Assembly: GCA_900767685.1 (NCBI GenBank)
Contig: CAAGAB010000055.1
Location: 1 to 18,831, forward strand
Origin: an uncultured Coprococcus sp.
Lineage (GTDB): Bacteria; Bacillota_A; Clostridia; Lachnospirales; Lachnospiraceae
Length of the DNA stretch: 18,831 nt
Direction of reading: 5' to 3'
How positions within the stretch are numbered: position 1 is the first letter of the stretch; each line of letters begins with the position of its first letter. The position numbers and the translations under genes were made by a program. Positions 7,890 through 12,931 of the stretch are shown here, in pieces. The notes under the pieces were generated by a model that was not told the origin of the DNA, made no database searches, and was given only the letters and a program-made list of their open reading frames with translations.

Positions 7890-8816
7890 TTACGCATCAA
7901 GTGCGCCGTTGATATCCTCGATCATGTCAACTACTGCCTGTCTTGAAGCATCAGCATAGTTCTCTGCACCAAACTGTGCATACTTGTCCTGCTTATAAGC
8001 TGCAATGATTCCTCTTGATGAATTGACGATCGCACCAAGTCTGTCTTCATTGAAATAGTGTACAAGGTCTGCAGCCTTACCGCCCTGTGCTCCATAACCA
8101 GGTACAAGGATAAATGACTTTGGCATAACCTTTCTGAGCACCTTGCCCATCTCAGGGTATGTTGCACCGACAACAGCTCCAACTGCTGAGTAACCGGACT
8201 CGCCTATGACATCACTGCCCCACTTGTCAACCATCTCTCCGACTATCTCATAGAGTGGACGTCCATCAACAAGTCTGTCCTGGAACTCACCTGATGATGG
8301 GTTGGAGGTCTTGACGAGAACAAATATGCCTTTGTTCTCCTCCTTGCACACATCCACAAATGGCTTAACTCCATCTGTTCCAAGATACGGATTTACTGTG
8401 ATGAAATCCTCATCAAATCCGGCGTATGTCTTGCTTCCAACCTGTACCTTGCCGATATGTCCGACCGCGTATGCTGTTGATGTTGAACCTATATCGCCTC
8501 TCTTTATGTCTCCGATAACGACAAGTCCCTTCTCCTTGCAGTAATCAACAGTCTTCTTGAATGCCTTGAGTCCTTCGATTCCGAACTGCTCGTACATAGC
8601 TATCTGTGGCTTAACCGCAGGAATGAGGTCATATGTTGCATCAACTATTCCCTTGTTGAACTGCCATATAGCCTCAGCAGCACCCTCGAGTGTCTCTCCA
8701 TACTCTGCAAATGCAGCCTTCTGGATATGCTCTGGCACATAGTTAAGCATAGGATCAAGTCCAACTACTATAGGTGCATTTGTCTTCTGAATGTTTTTCA
8801 CTAACTTATCTATCAT
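7890..8816 (-). CDS. pyrF: Orotidine 5'-phosphate decarboxylase, long (type 2) form
   Basis: Decarboxylates OMP to UMP, the last step of the pathway. At 308 aa it is the longer PyrF subfamily; the E. coli type is about 245 aa. The catalytic Asp-Lys-Asp array is seen in GDIKRGDIGST (D103, K105, D108). VGLDPMLNYVP (18-28) is the usual N-terminal substrate-contact strand, and VPGYGAQGG is the phosphate-binding segment. AAGGAG lies eight bases upstream of the ATG. It is the first pyr gene of the cluster, preceded by an AT-rich 173-bp region with tandem repeats. Confidence 0.95.
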   Translation of the reverse strand: MIDKLVKNIQKTNAPIVVGLDPMLNYVPEHIQKAAFAEYGETLEGAAEAIWQFNKGIVDATYDLIPAVKPQIAMYEQFGIEGLKAFKKTVDYCKEKGLVVIGDIKRGDIGSTSTAYAVGHIGKVQVGSKTYAGFDEDFITVNPYLGTDGVKPFVDVCKEENKGIFVLVKTSNPSSGEFQDRLVDGRPLYEIVGEMVDKWGSDVIGESGYSAVGAVVGATYPEMGKVLRKVMPKSFILVPGYGAQGGKAADLVHYFNEDRLGAIVNSSRGIIAAYKQDKYAQFGAENYADASRQAVVDMIEDINGALDA

Positions 8817-8846
8817 GATATTTTCTCCTTAAAATGTATTTTCTTA

Positions 8847-8885
8847 ATTTATATATCGACTTTATATATTGACCTTATATATTGA
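8847..8885. repeat. Three tandem 13-bp repeats upstream of pyrF
   Basis: Three contiguous 13-base units, ATTTATATATCGA (8847-8859), CTTTATATATTGA (8860-8872) and CCTTATATATTGA (8873-8885), lie 31 bp upstream of the pyrF start. In addition TATATTGACC (8865-8874) has an inverted copy GGTCAATATA at 8909-8918. A role in regulation is inference; AT-rich slippage is the null explanation. Confidence 0.7.
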
Positions 8886-8989
8886 AATCGCTGTATATGA
8901 ATATTATTGGTCAATATAAACAAAGCATTTCTATATTTAAATATGTAATCTAAAATATAAAACATAAACTATATAATAAAATAAATTAT

Positions 8990-9853
8990 CTAGAACGTCT
9001 CCTCATTGCAGGCATAACTGCCCAGAATGGTAAACTCCTCAGTCTCATTCATAAGCTGGAACACTAGTGCCTGTATATCCTTTTTCAAAAAATTCGCTGA
9101 TAGTTCAACATAAAATCTATAGTTCCAATGCTCCTGTCTGTTCGGTGCCGAGTGTATCTCTGTAAGGTTCACACCATAATCAGATATCATGGACAGTACA
9201 CTACTGAGACTTCCGCTTTTATTCTTGCACACGAACATAACCTTCAGTCTGTTGTGATTCTCCTCAACTATAAGATGATCCGTAAATGTCACGACTTTTT
9301 TGTTATGTCCGTTCTCATTCACCACATTACATCTATATATATATAATCTATTGTTGGTGAGCACCTCATGAAGTGCATCTGACACACCGTAGCTTATATC
9401 CTCCAGTATACCCATTCCTGCATCAACCTTGCCGGATTTTATCAGTTCGTACACATCATCATACGAATCCACGGCTACAACCTTATCCCTTGAGCAGCCC
9501 TGACATATATAAAGCTCCGGTTTGACCATGGCAACCGCATCTATCTCCGGCTCTTGCTCATCATATTCCACATTCAGGCAATCTCTAAGTTCCAGGGTTC
9601 TTCCATACTGATATTTTCTGCTTATCTCCATGATTCTCTTGATAAGTGCTGTGTACTCCATCTTTATATTGTCATCCACATCACCGGTCAAACTGGATAT
9701 GATGATCTCCTCCCGCTCAGGCTTATATATGTCATCCTCCGTCTCAGCCTTTACCTGAGCCACCTGGTCTGCAAGCTCCATTCTCTCCCTGAACAGCTGC
9801 TTGATCTCCTTGTCAACTCTGTCTATATTTTTTCTGACATCTGCTAAAGTCAT
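8990..9853 (-). CDS. Chorismate mutase (AroQ) fused to a shrunken prephenate dehydratase remnant and ACT domain
   Basis: The 287 aa protein has an intact-looking AroQ chorismate mutase domain (1-85): R7, R24, K35, R47-E48, S78 and Q82 align by eye with E. coli P-protein residues R11, R28, K39, R51-E52, S84 and Q88. An ACT domain follows at about 204-280 (NKSGSLSSVL, YGVNLTEIHSAP, ILGSY). Between them only about 90 residues remain where a bifunctional PheA carries about 185 residues of prephenate dehydratase. One lobe-like part (SYDDVYELIKSGKVDAGMGI) is recognisable, and the catalytic TRF motif appears as TDH (191-193) or is absent. The ACT ESRP motif is also changed (HSAP). I infer an active mutase without dehydratase activity, possibly regulated through the ACT domain. 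A promoter and a GGAGG precede it. Confidence 0.82.
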   Translation of the reverse strand: MTLADVRKNIDRVDKEIKQLFRERMELADQVAQVKAETEDDIYKPEREEIIISSLTGDVDDNIKMEYTALIKRIMEISRKYQYGRTLELRDCLNVEYDEQEPEIDAVAMVKPELYICQGCSRDKVVAVDSYDDVYELIKSGKVDAGMGILEDISYGVSDALHEVLTNNRLYIYRCNVVNENGHNKKVVTFTDHLIVEENHNRLKVMFVCKNKSGSLSSVLSMISDYGVNLTEIHSAPNRQEHWNYRFYVELSANFLKKDIQALVFQLMNETEEFTILGSYACNEETF

Positions 9854-9864
9854 TATTTGTCCTC

Positions 9865-9892
9865 CAGTCGAGCATGGACTGCCCTGATGCTC
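9865..9892 (-). promoter_or_regulatory. Leader hairpin with possible pseudoknot next to the ribosome binding site
   Basis: In the leader of the chorismate mutase gene GAGCAT (9892-9887) pairs with ATGCTC (9875-9870). The loop contains CAGTC, complementary to GACTG (9869-9865), which touches the GGAGG ribosome binding site. The two pairings could form a pseudoknot or exclude each other. A control role is inference from position. Confidence 0.4.
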
Positions 9893-9904
9893 ATAATCTT
9901 TTTT

Positions 9905-9933
9905 AATATACCATTTGCCACGTTCTAATTCAA
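9905..9933 (-). promoter_or_regulatory. Sigma-A type promoter of the chorismate mutase gene
   Basis: On the minus strand TTGAAT (9933-9928) and TATATT (9910-9905) are spaced by 17 bases, about 50 bp upstream of the start codon. The predicted transcript would begin near 9898, just before the leader hairpin at 9892-9870. Confidence 0.6.
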
Positions 9934-9997
9934 GGCTGGCATGTGCTTTAGTGCACCATTTTGATGCAATTTTGACGTGTTCTTTTGACTCAATCCG

Positions 9998-10603
9998 TTA
10001 AAATCTCCACAGAAGAAGGAAAAGCATAACAGCCACACAAACCATGGCAATGATAAATCCTGTCACTATCCGGCCCCTGACAGACTTCATTCCATATATT
10101 ATAAGAAGTGTTATAATCGCACCACACATGTCTATGAGCACATCTGTTCCACGTCCTGCCCTGTCTGCAACAAAAAGCTGGTGTATTTCATCTGAGCAGG
10201 CATACGCAAATGTTATCACTGTCGACCATATATTTGTTCCCACCGCAGACATCTTTACACTTACCTTTTTAACCGCAAGTATGACAAGCGCGATGAGTAT
10301 TCCGTACTCAGTCATATGCGCACCCTTTCTCACCATCACCTCAACAACACCCGTCATCCTGTCAACCGCAGGTGCCGTATCATTCCTGGCTCTCTGGAAC
10401 AGTTCTACTATAAAATCAGTTATGGGGTTGCTTACGGCAGACGAACCGTCCCCCGTCTTTGATGACATGTAGAATATAAATGCCATCCATATGATGGCAG
10501 GAATAATATACCAATAATTAGGCTCTGTATTCTTTTTCTTTCTTTGGGATACTCTCGTGGAAACTCTCGACTTTGATGCATTTGATCTGGTTGTATTAGA
10601 CAT
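9998..10603 (-). CDS. VanZ-family membrane protein
   Basis: A small integral membrane protein of the VanZ-like family; VanZ gives low-level teicoplanin resistance, but most relatives have unknown roles. From the chosen start it is 201 aa. A basic Ser/Arg/Lys-rich cytosolic N-terminus (about 1-28) is followed by about four hydrophobic helices. Family hallmarks are FIFYMSSKTG after helix 1, VRKGAHMTEYGIL before helix 2, and SDEIHQLFVADRAGRGTDVLID, the most conserved VanZ segment. I start at MSNTT because AAAGGA lies nine bases upstream; the ATG at 10612 abuts that same site and is too close. It reads toward the chorismate mutase gene, 144 bp away, which has its own promoter. Confidence 0.9.
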   Translation of the reverse strand: MSNTTRSNASKSRVSTRVSQRKKKNTEPNYWYIIPAIIWMAFIFYMSSKTGDGSSAVSNPITDFIVELFQRARNDTAPAVDRMTGVVEVMVRKGAHMTEYGILIALVILAVKKVSVKMSAVGTNIWSTVITFAYACSDEIHQLFVADRAGRGTDVLIDMCGAIITLLIIYGMKSVRGRIVTGFIIAMVCVAVMLFLLLWRF

Positions 10604-10643
10604 TTGTAGCATTCCTTTCTATCGTTTTGTCCAATCAGGCTAA

Positions 10644-10652
10644 ATTATAGCA
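10644..10652 (-). promoter_or_regulatory. Extended -10 promoter element for the VanZ gene
   Basis: On the minus strand TGCTATAAT (10652-10644) is a consensus extended -10 element about 40 bp upstream of the VanZ start. No good -35 is seen at 16-18 bases, which is usual for extended -10 promoters. Confidence 0.5.
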
Positions 10653-10683
10653 TAAAACTGCAGTCTTTTTATATTTTTTAACT

Positions 10684-10716
10684 TGAATAATTTAGTTTTT
10701 ACATGTATGTTGTAAA
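10684..10716 (+). promoter_or_regulatory. Candidate promoter and palindromic operator of the plus-strand membrane gene
   Basis: TTGAAT (near 10684) is followed after 17 bases by TATGTT, a weak -10. Overlapping the -10 is a perfect palindrome TTTACA-N7-TGTAAA (10698-10703 and 10711-10716), a plausible repressor site in the divergent region shared with the VanZ gene. A second small hairpin, GTATCT/AGATAC, lies at 10721-10737. Confidence 0.35.
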
Positions 10717-10833
10717 CGTAGTATCTATGGCAGATACATTTTTCGTCATTTTATGGGATTTCGGGGAGCCCGTTTGATATCAGACTATATCTGTTCAGAT
10801 TCTACCATTTATTTGAAAGGGAGAGGTACAAAA

Positions 10834-11805
10834 ATGGCAAGACAAAGGAAAAAGACAAACCCAATAGTGACAGCGCTGATATTCGGAATAGTAGCATTTA
10901 TACTGCTTTTCTTTGGAATCAGGGACTTTATCGGTATGCATGGAGAGCTTCTAAACATCAATACATGCGACCCAAGTGAGATCAAAGCAGGCACTTACAT
11001 CGAAGCAGATCTCACCATGGGGTATGGTCGGTATATTGAAAAGACTACCACATACAACCACATTGTGACCAAAACTGATGGTTACTACTATCTTGTTGAC
11101 GTATGTGACAAAAACGTGGATGGTACAGCAAAAGACACAGCAAAATGGATTGGTGTGTCAGTGAGAAAAGCCGATGCTGACAAATACGAATCTATTTCAT
11201 ACGACGAAAACCCTGCTCCTGTCAGCATAAAGGGAGTTGTAAAAGCAAATACATCCAAAATTCAGGGCTTCCTTGATGATTATCTTGAGAGCTACTGTGA
11301 TCTCTATGCACGTGAGTATGGTATAACACCTACAGAGGAGGATTATGCTTCCATCAAGGCTGAAGCACTTCCATATTATATAGAAGTAAAAACTGATTTT
11401 GAATACATGTTCAACATAGGAGTTGGATTGATTCTTCTGCTCGTGGCAATTATTTTCGTAGTTGTCAGCGCAAAGAAAAAGAGAGTTACTGCATCTTCTT
11501 ATCAGGGATCTGGCACTGCTCAGAACTATAACACAGACTATAACGGAACAGGATACACAGGTGCCGGCTACGACAGTTCAACATTTGGAACACCTGGCGG
11601 ATCAACTTATACAGATCCTATATATAATCAGCAGCCAGATAATCCGACTGCCGGAACACAGTATAACCCATATGCATCTGCTGAAATTGACAGCCAGCAG
11701 ATGAACTATTCTCCTGAACCGAATGATGCACCTCAGAATCCATACACATCCGGATATGGTTCTTCAGGCAACTTTTCTTTAAAGCAGGATAATCAGAGCA
11801 AATAA
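10834..11805 (+). CDS. Two-helix membrane protein of unknown function with a disordered C-terminal tail
   Basis: I do not recognise a named function. The 323 aa protein begins with a basic stretch (MARQRKK), a membrane helix at about 11-29, an outside-facing soluble domain at about 30-190 with many Tyr/Lys/Asp residues, a second helix at about 193-212, a stop-transfer cluster AKKKR, and a tail of about 100 residues rich in Tyr, Gly, Asn, Gln, Ser, Thr and Pro with almost no Leu/Ile/Val. By the positive-inside rule both termini are cytosolic. The start at 10834 is set by GGGAGAGG seven bases upstream; the frame is open to an ATG at 10753, which lacks such a site. It is a single-gene unit between a divergent VanZ gene and a terminator. 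Confidence 0.8.
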   Translation: MARQRKKTNPIVTALIFGIVAFILLFFGIRDFIGMHGELLNINTCDPSEIKAGTYIEADLTMGYGRYIEKTTTYNHIVTKTDGYYYLVDVCDKNVDGTAKDTAKWIGVSVRKADADKYESISYDENPAPVSIKGVVKANTSKIQGFLDDYLESYCDLYAREYGITPTEEDYASIKAEALPYYIEVKTDFEYMFNIGVGLILLLVAIIFVVVSAKKKRVTASSYQGSGTAQNYNTDYNGTGYTGAGYDSSTFGTPGGSTYTDPIYNQQPDNPTAGTQYNPYASAEIDSQQMNYSPEPNDAPQNPYTSGYGSSGNFSLKQDNQSK

Positions 11806-11892
11806 TACAATTACACATATGAGAACATCAACTCCCCATTGTTGTCATATGCAGTTTTACTGCCCACTCAAGGCAGATTCACAAAATTTAAC

Positions 11893-11931
11893 AAAAAGAT
11901 GGTGTACCTCAAACAATACACCATCTTTTTT
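11893..11931. terminator. Bidirectional terminator between the membrane gene and rubrerythrin
   Basis: AAAAAGATGGTGTA (11893-11906) and TACACCATCTTTTT (11917-11930) are perfect 14-base arms with a 10-base loop. The A-run and T-run ends give a U-tract on both strands. It lies between the ends of two convergent genes. Confidence 0.9.
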
Positions 11932-11969
11932 ATTATACTTGTAATTTTCTTGTCTTTGCTTACTTATGC

Positions 11970-12560
11970 TTACTTGCCAAAATATCTGTCAAGAAGTCCC
12001 TTGAGCGCCTTGCCATGTCTTGCCTCATCACGAGCCATCTCATGAACTGTATCATGAATAGCATCCAGATTGTTCTTCTTTGCACACTTTGCAAGATCAA
12101 CCTTTCCTGCTGTTGCTCCAAACTCACAATCTACTCTCCATGCAAGGTTCTTCTCTGTTGAATCTGTCATATTATTCTCAAGATCTGATCCAAGCATCTC
12201 TGCAAACTTTGCAGCATGCTCAGCCTCTTCGTAAGCTGCCTTCTCCCAGTACAGACCAATCTCAGGATATCCTTCACGATGAGCTACACGAGCCATGCAA
12301 AGATACATTCCAACCTCTGAGCACTCTCCCTCAAAGTTTGCCTTGAGCTGATCGAAGATGTACTTCTTGTCCTCATCACTGATCTCTGAATTGTTCTTTA
12401 CTGTTGAAGCGTATACACCAAACTCATGCTCTGCTGCAAGTGTGAGCTCTCCCTCAACCTTCTTAAACTTATCTGCTCCCGCATGGCAGATAGGACACTC
12501 AGCTGGTGCCTGCTCTCCTTCATAAATATAACCGCATACTGTACATACAAACTTTGACAT
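11970..12560 (-). CDS. Reverse rubrerythrin (N-terminal rubredoxin, C-terminal diiron domain)
   Basis: A peroxide- and oxygen-detoxifying non-haem iron protein of anaerobes. The 196 aa sequence has a rubredoxin domain first (C6-x2-C9 and C22-x2-C25) and the four-helix ferritin-like diiron domain after it (about 45-196). Likely iron ligands are in NFEGE (about 77-79), EEAEH (114-115), CEFGA (146) and DEARH (179, 182). The domain order is the reverse of classical rubrerythrin, as in the oxygen-inducible Clostridium acetobutylicum proteins that take electrons from NADH-dependent reductases. AAGGAG lies ten bases upstream of the ATG. A near-consensus promoter and a roughly 105-nt leader with two hairpins lie upstream. 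It appears to be monocistronic. Confidence 0.93.
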   Translation of the reverse strand: MSKFVCTVCGYIYEGEQAPAECPICHAGADKFKKVEGELTLAAEHEFGVYASTVKNNSEISDEDKKYIFDQLKANFEGECSEVGMYLCMARVAHREGYPEIGLYWEKAAYEEAEHAAKFAEMLGSDLENNMTDSTEKNLAWRVDCEFGATAGKVDLAKCAKKNNLDAIHDTVHEMARDEARHGKALKGLLDRYFGK

Positions 12561-12605
12561 AATCTTAAATCTCCTTTTCTTATTTAAATAATATTGTGTA
12601 GTATC

Positions 12606-12624
12606 TGCGGAACTCTATTCCGCA
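12606..12624 (-). promoter_or_regulatory. Hairpin in the rubrerythrin mRNA leader
   Basis: TGCGGAA (12606-12612) and TTCCGCA (12618-12624) are perfect 7-base arms with a 5-base loop, about 45 bp upstream of the rubrerythrin start. In the mRNA no U tract follows, so it is likelier a stability element than a terminator. On the plus strand it is followed by TTTTTG, so it could stop antisense transcription. Confidence 0.5.
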
Positions 12625-12644
12625 TTTTTGTTTCTTTTGTTGTT

Positions 12645-12664
12645 GTTGATATTTTGTCATCAAC
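12645..12664. promoter_or_regulatory. Candidate operator at the rubrerythrin transcription start
   Basis: GTTGAT (12645-12650) and ATCAAC (12659-12664) are perfect arms around an 8-base AT-rich spacer, starting within a few bases of the predicted transcription start. That position would suit repression. It does not match the PerR box consensus as I know it. Confidence 0.35.
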
Positions 12665-12672
12665 TATTTCCT

Positions 12673-12700
12673 ATTATAGCAATAAAAATCTCATTGTCAA
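12673..12700 (-). promoter_or_regulatory. Near-consensus sigma-A promoter of rubrerythrin
   Basis: On the minus strand a perfect TTGACA (12700-12695) and a perfect TATAAT (12678-12673) are spaced by 16 bases. The start near 12665 gives a leader of about 105 nt before the rubrerythrin ATG. This is the strongest promoter I see in the window. Confidence 0.85.
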
Positions 12701-12794
12701 TACTTATTGGGAATAATTCTTAATTAACTTTTTCTTATGTTATATAATATGTATATTTTCGTTGTATATTATCCACTAAACTTTTTATGGAGTA

Positions 12795-12863
12795 GGGGAC
12801 GGAGGTACCTGACCCCGTTAGGTAGAACTAACGGGGTCAGGTACCTCCGTCCCCTCCGTCCCC
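12795..12863. repeat. BIME/REP-like perfect inverted repeat
   Basis: Two perfect 27-base arms (12795-12821 and 12828-12854) enclose a 6-base loop. Each arm begins or ends with GGGGACGGAGGTACC/GGTACCTCCGTCCCC and has an inner CCCC or GGGG block, so a single arm is itself partly palindromic, as in REP units paired head-to-head (BIME). A third partial unit TCCGTCCCC (12855-12863) repeats the right end in tandem. It is far more GC-rich than its AT-rich surroundings. REP/BIME sequences of this kind are mobilised by RAYT (Y1 transposase) enzymes, none of which is in the window. Confidence 0.75.
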
Positions 12864-12877
12864 ATTGCACGCCCACA

Positions 12878-12909
12878 TAAAAAGGGACCAAAAGTAATTC
12901 TTGGTCCCT
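12878..12909 (-). terminator. Terminator of the EAL-domain gene
   Basis: On the minus strand AGGGACCAA (12909-12901) pairs with TTGGTCCCT (12891-12883) around a 9-base loop and is followed by a T run (12882-12878). It lies 23 bases past the EAL gene stop codon. Confidence 0.88.
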
Positions 12910-12931
12910 AAAAATAATATCATATATATTG

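Larger units (their letters stand above)
12561..12931. other. 371-bp intergenic region between rubrerythrin and the EAL gene
   Basis: This gap holds, from left to right, the rubrerythrin leader with two hairpins and its promoter (to 12700), an AT-rich stretch (12701-12794) where I see nothing specific, the BIME-like inverted repeat (12795-12863) and the terminator of the EAL gene (12878-12909). No coding sequence is supported. Confidence 0.8.

Noticed and set aside
8969..8993. Terminator at the end of the chorismate mutase gene
   Set aside because: CTA-ATAAT/ATTAT-TAG arms pair only with A-T bases plus a mismatch and overlap the stop codon; too weak to call.
9854..9997. T-box or tryptophan/phenylalanine leader peptide before the chorismate mutase gene
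   Set aside because: The leader after the promoter is only about 45 nt and has neither a T-box core nor a run of Phe/Tyr codons.
10044..10472. Plus-strand open frame of 142 codons opposite the VanZ gene
   Set aside because: The VanZ frame has the conserved family segments; this one is an antisense shadow.
12795..12863. CRISPR repeat or a plain terminator
   Set aside because: There are no spacers or regular units, the arms lack a following U tract, and the EAL gene already has its own terminator at 12878-12909.
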